This document shows positions 7,967-15,970 of a stretch of 27,600 bases of DNA, one piece after another. Numbering within the stretch: position 1 is the stretch's first letter; every line of letters starts with the position of its first letter. Below the pieces are notes generated by a model that worked only from the letters and a program-made list of their open reading frames with translations, was not told where the DNA came from and ran no database searches. Made by a program: the position numbers and the translations under genes. Where the stretch lies: contig CAAFOY010000036.1 of assembly GCA_900764695.1 (NCBI GenBank), positions 1 to 27,600 of the forward strand. Direction: 5' to 3'. This stretch comes from Lachnospiraceae bacterium (GTDB lineage: Bacteria; Bacillota_A; Clostridia; Lachnospirales; Lachnospiraceae).

Positions 7967-8767
7967 ATGAATAAGTACGTGAAAAATTTTGCAAGATACA
8001 GATATTTATTAATCGAACTTGTAAAAAAAGGAATTAAGTTAAAGTATAGAAGATCATATCTTGGATTGATATGGACAATGCTTGAACCGTTACTTACAAT
8101 GATTGTTCTTACAATCGTATTTGGACAGTTGCTTGGTAAAGGTGACAGATTATATCCTGTTTACATTTTGTGTGGACGACTTATATATAGTTGCTTCTCA
8201 AGTTCAACAAAGATTGCGATGAGGTCTATCAGGGCAAATCAGGCAATGATAAAGAAAGTTTATGTACCTAAGTATTTGTATCCGCTTTCAAGTTGCATTT
8301 ATAACTACATTTTATTCTTACTGTCATTAATAGTTCTTGCAGTAGTTTCAGTAGTTTTAGGTGTTCCACTTACATGGCATGTAATTGAAGCGGTTATTCC
8401 TTTGACAATTTTGTTTATTTTGTCAATTGGTGCAGGAATGGTATTGTCAACGGTATGTGTATTCTTTAGAGATATGGAATATTTGTGGGATGTTGTGTTG
8501 ATGCTTGTTATGTACTGCTCAGCAATTTTCTACAAAATCTCAAGTATGGGACAGGGATTAATTCTTATCAAATTAAATCCGCTTTACGGAATTATCAGTA
8601 ACTTCAGAGCTGTATTGTTAGAAGGTCATTCTATGTTTAACAGTTATAGTTACGGAGTGTCAAATTTAAAATTATTTGCATACTCAGGAACTTGTAGTGT
8701 TGTATTACTGATATTTGGAATATATGTATTTAAGAAAAATCAGGATAAGTTTATTCTTCATATTTAG
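7967..8767 (+). CDS. tagG: wall polymer ABC transporter permease, TagG/Wzm type
   Basis: A 266-residue integral membrane protein of the ABC-2 permease family. With the ATPase encoded 8 bases downstream it should move an undecaprenyl-linked polymer (teichoic acid or polysaccharide) across the cytoplasmic membrane. Family marks are LKYRRSYLGLIWTMLEPLL near residues 25-43, followed by about six hydrophobic segments, YVPKYLYPL near 103-111, VFFRDMEY in the periplasm-side loop region, and LNPLYGIISNFR near 206-217. Length matches the family. GGAGG four bases before the ATG and the strong promoter at 7863 support the start. The glycerophosphotransferases upstream in the window make a teichoic-acid-type substrate plausible, but O-antigen-like polysaccharide export cannot be excluded. 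Confidence 0.88.
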   Translation: MNKYVKNFARYRYLLIELVKKGIKLKYRRSYLGLIWTMLEPLLTMIVLTIVFGQLLGKGDRLYPVYILCGRLIYSCFSSSTKIAMRSIRANQAMIKKVYVPKYLYPLSSCIYNYILFLLSLIVLAVVSVVLGVPLTWHVIEAVIPLTILFILSIGAGMVLSTVCVFFRDMEYLWDVVLMLVMYCSAIFYKISSMGQGLILIKLNPLYGIISNFRAVLLEGHSMFNSYSYGVSNLKLFAYSGTCSVVLLIFGIYVFKKNQDKFILHI

Positions 8768-8775
8768 GAGGAGTT

Positions 8776-9525
8776 ATGGCAAAGAATGATGTAGCTCTTA
8801 GAGTTAATGATGTTAGTATTTGTTTTAATTTAAGCAAAGAAAAAGTTGATAATTTTAAAGAATTATTTATAAAGAAATTAAAAGGCGAAAAGCTTCGTTT
8901 TAATGAATTCTGGGCGTTAAAAGATGTTTCGTTTGAGTTGAAAAAAGGCGAACGTCTCGGAATACTTGGACTTAATGGAGCAGGAAAAAGTACGCTTCTT
9001 AAAGTAATTGCAGGTGTTTATAAGCCAACAAAAGGTTCAGTGCAAAGATATGGACATATGGCACCTATGATTGAACTTGGTGCAGGATTTGATCCTAACT
9101 ATACAGGTAGGGAAAATATATTCTTATATGGCTCGGTTCTTGGATTTTCAAAAGAATTTTTAATGTCAAAATATGATGAAATTCTTGAATTTTCTGAGTT
9201 AGGAGAATTTATAGACGTTCCAATTAAAAACTATTCTTCAGGTATGAAGGCAAGACTTGGATTTTCAATTGCTACAGTTGTAGAACCGGAAATTCTTATT
9301 TTAGATGAGGTATTATCAGTTGGTGATGCTAAATTTAGAAAAAAATGCGAAAAGAAAATGAAAAAAATGTTTGATCATGGGGTTACAGTTTTATTTGTAT
9401 CACATAGTTTGGCTCAGGTTAAGAGATTGTGTAACAAGGCAATCATTTTGGAACATGGTCAGTTAATTGCCAAAGGTGATATAGATGATGTTGTAGAAAT
9501 TTATGAAAAGAAGATAGGCGATTAG
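8776..9525 (+). CDS. tagH: wall polymer ABC transporter ATPase, TagH/Wzt type
   Basis: A 249-residue ABC ATPase that powers export of the wall polymer with TagG. Visible motifs are Walker A GLNGAGKST (about residues 65-73), signature YSSGMKARLGFS (about 153-164), Walker B ILILDEVLSVGD (about 173-184) and the switch histidine in FVSHS. The N-terminal 45 residues before FWALKDVSFELKKGERLGIL, and the spacing of VSICFNLSK, fit the TagH/Wzt/KpsT branch. It lacks the long C-terminal domain of Bacillus TagH and the carbohydrate-binding domain of Wzt proteins that read polymer ends, so it is a minimal form. AGGAGG overlaps the region after the tagG stop and indicates translational coupling. Confidence 0.9.
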   Translation: MAKNDVALRVNDVSICFNLSKEKVDNFKELFIKKLKGEKLRFNEFWALKDVSFELKKGERLGILGLNGAGKSTLLKVIAGVYKPTKGSVQRYGHMAPMIELGAGFDPNYTGRENIFLYGSVLGFSKEFLMSKYDEILEFSELGEFIDVPIKNYSSGMKARLGFSIATVVEPEILILDEVLSVGDAKFRKKCEKKMKKMFDHGVTVLFVSHSLAQVKRLCNKAIILEHGQLIAKGDIDDVVEIYEKKIGD

Positions 9526-9549
9526 AAAGCCTTTGATAGGAGTGCAGTT

Positions 9550-9798
9550 ATGAATTATAAGACAAAAGGAACGTGTTCAAGAGAAATTAGTTTTGATGTT
9601 GTTGATAATAAAGTTACTAATGTAAGATTTCTTGGAGGATGCAGTGGAAATACACAGGGAGTTGCTGCATTAGTCGAAGGAATGGATGTGAACGAAGCAA
9701 TTAAAAGAATGGATGGAATTGATTGTGCAGGAAGAGGAACTTCATGTCCGGACCAGCTTGCAAAGGCATTAAAATTGTACTTAGAAGAAAATAAATAA
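9550..9798 (+). CDS. TSCPD domain protein
   Basis: An 82-residue protein consisting of a single TSCPD domain, named for the motif present here as GTSCPDQLAKAL (about residues 63-74). The same fold is found at the C-terminus of some class II ribonucleotide reductases. Four cysteines are seen (C8, C31, C59, C65), and metal or nucleotide binding is conceivable, but the function of the standalone form is not established. ATAGGAG precedes the ATG. It lies 24 bases after tagH and 15 before mtnN and is probably in the same transcript, although a functional link to wall polymer export is not evident. Confidence 0.85.
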   Translation: MNYKTKGTCSREISFDVVDNKVTNVRFLGGCSGNTQGVAALVEGMDVNEAIKRMDGIDCAGRGTSCPDQLAKALKLYLEENK

Positions 9799-9813
9799 AG
9801 GAACAGGTGTAAC

Positions 9814-10506
9814 GTGTTAGGAATAATTGGAGCGATGGACAACGAAGTCCAGGAATTAAAAAATGAAATGCCGGATGCGAAAATTACATCAGTTGCAGGA
9901 ATGGATTTTTATGAAGGACATATTCATGACAAAGATGTAGTTGTTGTAAAGTGTGGTATTGGAAAGGTAAATGCAGCTATATGCACACAGATTCTTGCAG
10001 ACAGATATAAAGTAGATTCTGTTATTAATACAGGAGTTGCAGGCTCGTTAAATAGTGATATTGATATTTGCGATATTGTTATATCAAAGGATGCCATTGA
10101 GCATGATATGGATGTGACGGCGTTAGGTTATGAACGTGGAGTTATTCCTGATATGGACAACTCTGTATTTCATAGTGACAGCAGATTAATTGATGTAGCA
10201 GTCAAAAGTATAGAAGAGGCAAATCTTTCTGTTAAGGTATTTACAGGAAGAGTTGTTTCAGGCGACCAGTTTATTGCCGGTAAGGAAAAGAAAGATGATT
10301 TGGTAAATACATTTGCCGGAGATTGTGCAGAAATGGAAGGTGCTTCTATAGCACATGCAGCATATGTTAACAATATTCCATGTCTTATAATCAGAGCGAT
10401 TTCTGATAAGGCAGATGGAAGTGCAGAAATGGATTACCCTACATTTGAAAAGAAAGCAGCGGCTAATTCAATTAAAATATTAAAACAGTTAATTAAGAAT
10501 TTGTAG
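9814..10506 (+). CDS. mtnN: 5'-methylthioadenosine/S-adenosylhomocysteine nucleosidase
   Basis: A 230-residue cytosolic enzyme that cleaves adenine from methylthioadenosine and S-adenosylhomocysteine, recycling methyl-cycle by-products and yielding the precursor of autoinducer-2. The N-terminal GIIGAMDNEVQEL holds the acid Glu11. VSGDQFIAG, the AEMEGASIAHAAY segment (substrate-binding Met and Glu), and RAISDKAD with catalytic Asp198 complete the site. Length agrees with the family. The start is GTG at 9814, with AAAGGAA upstream, because LGIIGAMD aligns with the usual N-terminus and no ATG is available. It is last in the tagG-tagH-TSCPD-mtnN group. Confidence 0.93.
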   Translation: MLGIIGAMDNEVQELKNEMPDAKITSVAGMDFYEGHIHDKDVVVVKCGIGKVNAAICTQILADRYKVDSVINTGVAGSLNSDIDICDIVISKDAIEHDMDVTALGYERGVIPDMDNSVFHSDSRLIDVAVKSIEEANLSVKVFTGRVVSGDQFIAGKEKKDDLVNTFAGDCAEMEGASIAHAAYVNNIPCLIIRAISDKADGSAEMDYPTFEKKAAANSIKILKQLIKNL

Positions 10507-10542
10507 AAATTTGACGAACGATTTATAGTGTTAAAAGACCTC

Positions 10543-10569
10543 TTGTATGATAAAATTTTATTGTATAAA
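10543..10569 (+). promoter_or_regulatory. weak promoter candidate for the 10662 gene
   Basis: TTGTAT (10543-10548) and TATAAA (10564-10569) are 15 bases apart, which is short. An alternative TTGACG at 10511-10516 has no good -10. The 10507-10661 gap also holds a palindrome ATAAAATTTTAT (10550-10561). No terminator is evident after mtnN. Confidence 0.3.
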
Positions 10570-10661
10570 GGAAACAGAAAACAAAGTTTAAGCATTAATG
10601 TTTCCGACTATCGGCCACCAACAAAAGGCTGGTCAATACATATCGTACGAGGAGGTTTTTT

Positions 10662-11414
10662 ATGTTTGACAAATGTATGTCATGTTTTACTGTTAATATG
10701 GAAAAAATCACATCAATAATTGAAAATAAAGCGTACTTCCTATGTTTATTAGGAAGTATTTTTTTAGTAGGAATTGTAAGTAAATGTCTGGTAATGTGGA
10801 TTTTTGGTAAAATGATTAAAAAGGCAGAAAATATGGATAGCCCAAAAAGTAATATTCTTCGCCAGATAAAATTGAAATTTGAGAGTATTAAAACCATAAA
10901 CGGCACGGTGGCTAATCCCATGCTTTTAGTAAGTAGGTACATAAATAAGTGTAAAATAGGCATATTTTATCTTGATTCCATAAATAAAATTATTAGCTGG
11001 TGTGGATTTTTGTGTGTGGCAATAGGCGGATTATGTGGATATATACTGTATAATCAGGGATACGGAAAGACAACGGCGATGTCGTATATTCTTGTAGGAT
11101 TTTATTTTGCACTTGCATTATTTGTAGTTGAAAATACAATTCATACAAATGACAGAAAAACAGAACTGATATATGTTATTACGGATTTCTTTGAAAATAG
11201 TGTTAATTTGCGAGAGCAGATTAGTAGGCGGGAAAATGATTACAACATAGAAATCGGTAGCAGCAAAAATGAGCAGGAATCGGAACAGAATGTTAATGTA
11301 AATGAAATAAATAATACAAATAAAAAAATAGAAAATGAAAAACAGGGTAGAATAAATATTACAAAAGAACAGGAGAGAATAATCAACGAAGTTTTAGGAG
11401 AATATTTGCAGTAA
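10662..11414 (+). CDS. uncharacterised membrane protein
   Basis: A 250-residue protein that I cannot assign to a characterised family, though its layout recalls hypothetical membrane proteins found in Lachnospiraceae. Hydrophobic segments are seen near residues 25-48, 107-128 and 140-163. Between the first two is a soluble loop with the conserved-looking phrase ILRQIKLKFESI and further on NPMLLVSRYI. The C-terminal 75 residues are charged and Asn/Glu-rich (SKNEQESEQNVNVNEINNTN) and end in a helix containing EQERIINEVLGEYLQ. GGAGG six bases before the ATG makes the start secure. It stands alone between mtnN and pgi. Function unknown. Confidence 0.75.
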   Translation: MFDKCMSCFTVNMEKITSIIENKAYFLCLLGSIFLVGIVSKCLVMWIFGKMIKKAENMDSPKSNILRQIKLKFESIKTINGTVANPMLLVSRYINKCKIGIFYLDSINKIISWCGFLCVAIGGLCGYILYNQGYGKTTAMSYILVGFYFALALFVVENTIHTNDRKTELIYVITDFFENSVNLREQISRRENDYNIEIGSSKNEQESEQNVNVNEINNTNKKIENEKQGRINITKEQERIINEVLGEYLQ

Positions 11415-11627
11415 AGATTTAAATGGTTTTGCAAAAATAAATTAAGATTTAATCATATAAGTTTTGTAGAAATGTTTACAGGTTCAATTGTATAATTTAT
11501 ATAGAAATGTTCGCAGGTTGAAACAAATATGTTTTAAGGAAATATTCACAGATTAAGCAAAATAGTTTCGGGGATATATTCTCGGGTTGACTCCAATAAA
11601 ATTGTTTCAATAAATATGCTAAAAACA
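11415..11627. repeat. intergenic region with degenerate 35-bp tandem repeat
   Basis: There is no gene between 11415 and the pgi start. Four related units begin at 11469, 11504, 11539 and 11573, a period of 35, 35 and 34 bases. Each opens with a version of GAAATRTTCRCAGGTT: GAAATGTTTACAGGTT, GAAATGTTCGCAGGTT, GAAATATTCACAGATT and GATATATTCTCGGGTT. The remainder of each unit is A/T-rich and diverged. The bases before the first unit also contain AAGATTTAA twice (11414 and 11444). The repeat lies upstream of the pgi promoter. Confidence 0.65.
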
Positions 11628-11656
11628 TTGACATATGACGACAAAATATTTATTGT
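11628..11656 (+). promoter_or_regulatory. promoter of pgi
   Basis: A perfect TTGACA (11628-11633) and TATTGT (11651-11656) are separated by 17 bases. Transcription would start near 11663, leaving an untranslated leader of about 160 nt that contains CGGCAT/ATGTCG (11695-11700 and 11713-11718) as a small stem and two TTTACCGG elements (11686-11693, 11731-11738). Confidence 0.65.
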
Positions 11657-11822
11657 ATATATGTTAGAGAGAATTTGAAGGAAATTTTACCGGTCGGCAT
11701 GAATATTATATTATGTCGATAAATAAACGCTTTACCGGACACTGTGGATTTAGTGGAGAGATACCATGACAGTTTGCAAGGTGTACGGGATAGCAGGATT
11801 TGAAATGACGGAGGAAAAAGAT

Positions 11823-13169
11823 ATGGCTAAGGTAACATTTGATTACTCAAAGGCATCAAAATTCATCTCAGATGATGAAGTAGTAGCAATGAAGAAAATC
11901 GCAGAAGATGCAAAAGAAGTTTTGGTTAACAAATCAGGAGCAGGAAATGATTTCTTAGGATGGATTGATTTACCTGTAGATTATGACAAGGATGAATTTG
12001 CAAGAATTAAAGCAGCAGCTAAGAAGATTCAGAGTGATTCAGAAGTTTTAGTTGTTATTGGTATTGGTGGCTCATATTTAGGAGCAAGAGCAGCAATTGA
12101 CTTCTTAAGACATGGTTTCTATAACAATGTATCAAAAGAAATCAGAAAAACACCTGAAATTTACTATGCAGGAAATAGCATTAGCCCTGCATACTTAAAG
12201 GGATTATTAGATGTTGTTGGAGACAGAGATTTCTCAGTTAACATTATTTCTAAGTCTGGTACAACAACAGAACCTGCTATCGCATTTAGAATTTTCAAGG
12301 AAAAACTTGAAAAGAAATATGGCAAAGAAGAAGCAGCAAAGAGAATTTACGCTACAACAGATAAGGCAAAGGGAGCTCTTAAGAATCTTGCAACAGAAGA
12401 AGGATATGAAAGCTTCGTAGTACCTGATGATGTAGGTGGACGTTTCTCAGTTCTTACAGCAGTAGGTTTGCTTCCAATCGCAGTAAGTGGTGCTGATATA
12501 GATAAATTAATGGAAGGTGCTGCAAGCGGAAGAGAAAAAGCTTTAAACAATACATTTGAAGATAACGATGCAGTAAAATACGCAGCAATCAGAAATATTT
12601 TATTAAGAAAAGGAAAATCAATTGAAATTACAGCTAACTATGAACCAAGTTTACATTACTTTGGTGAATGGTGGAAACAGCTTTATGGTGAAAGCGAAGG
12701 AAAAGACCAAAAAGGTATTTTCCCTGCAGCAGTTGATTTGACAACAGATTTACATTCAATGGGTCAGTTCATTCAGGACGGATCAAGACTTATGTTTGAA
12801 ACAGTTGTAAATATTGAAAAGACAGATGCTGATATCGTAATTCAGGAAGAAGCAGATGATCTTGACGGATTAAATTACTTAGCTGGAAAAGATATGGATT
12901 TTGTTAACAAGAGTGCAATGAATGGAACAATTCTTGCTCATACAGATGGTAATGTTCCTAACCTTATGGTTAATGTACCTGAACAGAACGAATTCTATCT
13001 TGGAGAATTATTCTACATGTATGAATTTGCATGTGGTGTAAGTGGATATATTCTTGGAGTAAATCCATTTAATCAGCCGGGTGTAGAAAGCTACAAGAAG
13101 AATATGTTTGCATTACTTGGAAAACCGGGTTATGAAGACATGACAGCAGAATTACAGAAAAGACTTTAA
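11823..13169 (+). CDS. pgi: glucose-6-phosphate isomerase
   Basis: A 448-residue cytosolic enzyme interconverting glucose 6-phosphate and fructose 6-phosphate in glycolysis. The sugar-isomerase (SIS) fold is shown by [18 protein letters not shown] (about residues 77-94), [15 protein letters not shown] (about 140-154), and the active-site stretch [13 protein letters not shown] followed by [13 protein letters not shown]. Length equals Bacillus Pgi (450). I place the start at ATG 11823 because GGAGG lies 8 bases upstream and [14 protein letters not shown] aligns with the usual N-terminus. An in-frame ATG at 11766 with a weaker GGAGAG would add 19 residues not typical of the family. The leader and 3' region carry complementary elements described in the findings. 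Confidence 0.95.
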   Translation: MAKVTFDYSKASKFISDDEVVAMKKIAEDAKEVLVNKSGAGNDFLGWIDLPVDYDKDEFARIKAAAKKIQSDSEVLVVIGIGGSYLGARAAIDFLRHGFYNNVSKEIRKTPEIYYAGNSISPAYLKGLLDVVGDRDFSVNIISKSGTTTEPAIAFRIFKEKLEKKYGKEEAAKRIYATTDKAKGALKNLATEEGYESFVVPDDVGGRFSVLTAVGLLPIAVSGADIDKLMEGAASGREKALNNTFEDNDAVKYAAIRNILLRKGKSIEITANYEPSLHYFGEWWKQLYGESEGKDQKGIFPAAVDLTTDLHSMGQFIQDGSRLMFETVVNIEKTDADIVIQEEADDLDGLNYLAGKDMDFVNKSAMNGTILAHTDGNVPNLMVNVPEQNEFYLGELFYMYEFACGVSGYILGVNPFNQPGVESYKKNMFALLGKPGYEDMTAELQKRL

Positions 13170-13176
13170 TTATAAG

Positions 13177-13200
13177 ATAACACGGAGCGATTCGTGTTAT
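13177..13200 (+). other. stem-loop after pgi
   Basis: ATAACACG (13177-13184) pairs with CGTGTTAT (13193-13200) around an 8-base loop, 8 bases after the pgi stop. It has no U-tract, so it is more likely an mRNA 3'-end stabiliser than a terminator. Confidence 0.5.
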
Positions 13201-13226
13201 ATCCGGTAAATTTAAATAGTATATAA

Positions 13227-13270
13227 ATATCCCCTCCGTATCGGTTGTCCGGTAAAGAGGGGATATGTTT
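13227..13270 (+). terminator. pgi terminator with an unusual 20-base loop
   Basis: ATATCCCCTC (13227-13236) pairs perfectly with GAGGGGATAT (13257-13266), followed by GTTTTCT. The loop (13237-13256) ends in TGTCCGGTAAA, which is complementary to the pgi leader. The U-tract is short, so efficiency is uncertain. The same stem would also form on the minus strand after the 13314 gene. Confidence 0.65.
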
Positions 13271-13313
13271 TCTATAAGGCTTTTTTGTCAAGAATGATTT
13301 TGCCCCCAACATA

Positions 13314-13583
13314 TTAATCTTCTTCGATAATATAAAAATCTAAATAATCAAAATCAATATGTTCAATAAAACTGTCCTGATAAAATCTGGTTCGTGAAAT
13401 GCGTTTGAATTCATCAATGTTATTATCAAGCCAGATTGGATTGCTTAAATCAAATTCCTCGCAAATATCTTCAAGTGCTTTGAAAACTTTGTGAGTTCTC
13501 GTCATCTTAGGGTTATCTATTTCGATTGTGGTATTTTTTATCATTTTATTATTTTTAAAGGTTCTTCCCCATATTCTAAACAT
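13314..13583 (-). CDS. small conserved hypothetical protein
   Basis: An 89-residue acidic cytosolic protein with no membrane segment. It begins MFRIWGRTFKNNKM and has the phrases TRTHKVFKALEDICEEFDLS, PIWLDNNIDEFKR and RFYQDSFIEHIDFDYLDFYI. I recall very similar short proteins in many Clostridia, of unknown function. The start is placed at 13583 rather than at an upstream in-frame ATG (13604), because AGGAG lies about 9 bases before it and the upstream ATG has none. It is transcribed alone, divergent from gdpP, from a probable promoter at 13713-13741 through a leader of about 120 nt that contains a nested stem-loop. Confidence 0.8.
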   Translation of the reverse strand: MFRIWGRTFKNNKMIKNTTIEIDNPKMTRTHKVFKALEDICEEFDLSNPIWLDNNIDEFKRISRTRFYQDSFIEHIDFDYLDFYIIEED

Positions 13584-13620
13584 ATAAACTATCTCCTGTT
13601 TCATATTTTACTAATGTAAA

Positions 13621-13705
13621 GATGCCGGATAATTGTGAGAGTGCGTAGCACTGAACAATCTGTAGGCATCATAGTCGTGGCGGTTAACCCTGACATCATT
13701 TAATT
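13621..13705 (-). promoter_or_regulatory. candidate structured leader RNA before the 89-aa protein gene
   Basis: The leader holds a nested imperfect hairpin. GATGCC (13621-13626) pairs with GGCATC (13665-13670), ATTGT (13632-13636) with ACAAT (13655-13659), and AGTGC (13640-13644) with GCACT (13648-13652) around a three-base loop. Internal loops separate the stems. Toward the promoter lies the palindrome GGTTAACC (13682-13689). On the minus strand this falls between the predicted transcription start (about 13706) and the start codon. It matches no riboswitch class I can recognise; it may be a cis-regulatory RNA or a dispersed palindromic repeat. Confidence 0.4.
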
Positions 13706-13712
13706 AAAGGTA

Positions 13713-13741
13713 ATTTTATACGAAATGATAAAACATGTAAA
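13713..13741 (-). promoter_or_regulatory. promoter of the 89-aa protein gene
   Basis: Read on the minus strand, TTTACA (13736-13741) and TAAAAT (13713-13718) are separated by 17 bases. An alternative -10 TATAAA two bases earlier would leave 15. Confidence 0.5.
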
Positions 13742-13782
13742 GAATATATTAGTAATCTGTTATGGCTTATAAAGTAGTATAG

Positions 13783-13811
13783 TGGAAATAAAAATTACAA
13801 TATGGTATACT
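13783..13811 (+). promoter_or_regulatory. extended -10 promoter of the gdpP cluster
   Basis: TGGAAA (13783-13788) lies 17 bases before TATACT (13806-13811), which is preceded by TGG, an extended -10 (TGnTATACT). The gdpP ATG is about 100 bases downstream. Confidence 0.6.
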
Positions 13812-13912
13812 AAATAATTAAAGTGCGTTAGAAACGTTGTAAGCTTTTTATATTTTAAAGATATACAAATATAAGGCAGAGATGAAGAATAAAGCAAATT
13901 AGAGGTGCTTAT

Positions 13913-15970
13913 ATGTTAAATGATAAAAAAGTAGCATTAAATGGGAAAATTACAAAGTATTTAAGGTGGCCTATAAATCTTAGTATACTTTGGATAGTAG
14001 TAACGGCTATAATATTTTTTATTGACAAAAGAGCCGGGGTGGTTATGGCGTTTGCAACAATTGTGTTTATTGTAATAGCGATTGTTATGATGCTTAGATT
14101 TTATCCTAATATTAAAAGATATCTTGTGGATTTTGGTGCAGAGTATAGTCAGATACAAAGACAGATGATGCATGAATTTGAAATCCCTTATGCGTTACTT
14201 GATTGTAATGGAAAAATGCTGTGGCATAATAGCGAAATGGAAAAGGCATGCGAAACTAAACTTTTAAATATGAGGGGAATTGAGTCTATATTTAAGGAGT
14301 TTACAAAGGATAAATTTGATTTCAAAGAAGAAAAGAAAGAGTTCAAAGTTGAGTATAATGAAAAAATATATAGAGCTGTGCTAAAGAAGTTTAAAATGAA
14401 AGATGCAGTTGATGAAGTGCCTATTGCAGTACTTGATTCAGATGATGACGATGCGGATATGTTTGCACTTTATTTATTTGATGATACAAGAATTCAGCAA
14501 TTATCTAAGGAAAATAAAAATGATAAGATGATACCGGGACTTATCTACATAGATAATTATGAAGAGGTTCTTCAAAGTATTGAAGATGCCAGAAGAACAC
14601 TGTTAGTTGCATTGATTGATCGACAGATACAGCGATATTTTGCAGAAATGGACGGTCTGGTAAGAAAACTTGAAAAAGATAAATATTTTGTAGTTGTTAA
14701 GGCTAAAAATATAGCAATTATGCAGAGTAAAAAATTCTCACTTCTTGATGATGTAAAGAATGTTAAGATAGGTAATGAGCGAACAGCTACAATCAGTATT
14801 GGATTCGGAATGGGTTCAGATTCGTATGTTCAGAATTACACGTCAGCCACAGCAGCTATCGATATGGCACTTGGCAGAGGTGGTGACCAGGCAGTATTAA
14901 AAGATGGCGCAAAGATATATTATTATGGCGGTAAGAGCAAGTCTGTCGAAAAGAATACCAGAGTAAAAGCCAGAGTAAAAGCTCATGCATTAAGAGAATT
15001 AATTGAAACAAGAGATAAAGTATTCATTATGGGACATCATTTGGGTGATAATGATTCTTACGGTGCAGCAATTGGTTTGTATAGAGCCATAACTACAATG
15101 GGTAAAAAAGCTTATGTGGTAACGGGAACTATGAGTTCTTCAGTAAAACCTTTGATTGATAAGTTTACGACAGATAATGGCTATGAAGAAGATATGTTTA
15201 TTGCAGGAACATTGGCTACAACTATTTTAGAAAAAAATGATATGCTCATTGTAGTTGACTGTAATAGAGCAGGATATACTGAATATCCTGAATTAGTGAG
15301 AAGAGCACAAACACTTGTAGTAATAGATCATCATAGACAAAGTGCAGATGCAATAGAAAATGCACATTTATCATACATTGAACCATATTCATCATCAGCA
15401 TGTGAAATGGTTACTGAAATTATGCAGTATATGGTTGATTCAGTTAAAATGAAACCGTATGAGGCAGATGCATTGTATAGCGGAATTATGATGGATACAA
15501 ATAATTTTTCTAACAGAACAGGTGTAAGAACATTTGAGGCAGCAGCTTATTTGCGAAAAAATGGAGCTGATATTGTCAGAGTTAGAAAAATGTTTAGAGA
15601 TGATATTGGAGATTATAAGGCAAAAGCTAAGGCTATTCAAAATACAGAGATATTTATGGATAAATACGCTATAGCCATTTGCCCGTCTGAAGGAACAAGT
15701 ATGCCGACAGTTGTTGGAGCACAGGCAGCGAATGAATTGCTTAATATTAAAGGCATAAAGGCAGCGTTTGTATGTACGTTTTATAATGAAAAAGTATATT
15801 TAAGCGCAAGGTCAATAGATGAAGTTAACGTTCAGTTAATTGCAGAAAGATTAGGCGGTGGAGGTCATATGAATCTTGCCGGAGCACAGATTGAAGATTG
15901 TACATGTGAACAGGCAAAGACCTTGATAAAAGAGATTATTCAGGATATGACTGATGAAGGTGAAATATAG
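13913..15970 (+). CDS. gdpP: cyclic-di-AMP phosphodiesterase GdpP (DHH family)
   Basis: A 685-residue membrane-anchored enzyme that hydrolyses c-di-AMP to pApA, controlling potassium and osmotic balance and wall homeostasis. Two transmembrane helices occupy residues 17-62. A PAS-like region follows (about 85-165), then a degenerate GGDEF domain (about 200-320) without an intact GGDEF signature. The DHH domain has MGHHLGDNDSYGAAIGL (about 372-388), VVDCNR and VVIDHHRQ (about 468-475), whose acidic and histidine residues bind two metal ions. DHHA1 ends with GGGGHMNLAGAQ (about 646-657). GAGGTG precedes the ATG. The order gdpP-rplI-dnaB is the same as in Bacillus and many Firmicutes. Confidence 0.95.
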   Translation: MLNDKKVALNGKITKYLRWPINLSILWIVVTAIIFFIDKRAGVVMAFATIVFIVIAIVMMLRFYPNIKRYLVDFGAEYSQIQRQMMHEFEIPYALLDCNGKMLWHNSEMEKACETKLLNMRGIESIFKEFTKDKFDFKEEKKEFKVEYNEKIYRAVLKKFKMKDAVDEVPIAVLDSDDDDADMFALYLFDDTRIQQLSKENKNDKMIPGLIYIDNYEEVLQSIEDARRTLLVALIDRQIQRYFAEMDGLVRKLEKDKYFVVVKAKNIAIMQSKKFSLLDDVKNVKIGNERTATISIGFGMGSDSYVQNYTSATAAIDMALGRGGDQAVLKDGAKIYYYGGKSKSVEKNTRVKARVKAHALRELIETRDKVFIMGHHLGDNDSYGAAIGLYRAITTMGKKAYVVTGTMSSSVKPLIDKFTTDNGYEEDMFIAGTLATTILEKNDMLIVVDCNRAGYTEYPELVRRAQTLVVIDHHRQSADAIENAHLSYIEPYSSSACEMVTEIMQYMVDSVKMKPYEADALYSGIMMDTNNFSNRTGVRTFEAAAYLRKNGADIVRVRKMFRDDIGDYKAKAKAIQNTEIFMDKYAIAICPSEGTSMPTVVGAQAANELLNIKGIKAAFVCTFYNEKVYLSARSIDEVNVQLIAERLGGGGHMNLAGAQIEDCTCEQAKTLIKEIIQDMTDEGEI

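Noticed and set aside
10528..10719. 63-aa open frame before the membrane protein gene
   Set aside because: It starts with TTG without a binding site, overlaps the promoter and leader region, and runs into the well-supported gene in another frame.
10595..10963. 122-aa hydrophobic minus-strand open frame
   Set aside because: It is the antisense of membrane-helix codons in the 10662 gene and lacks a binding site.
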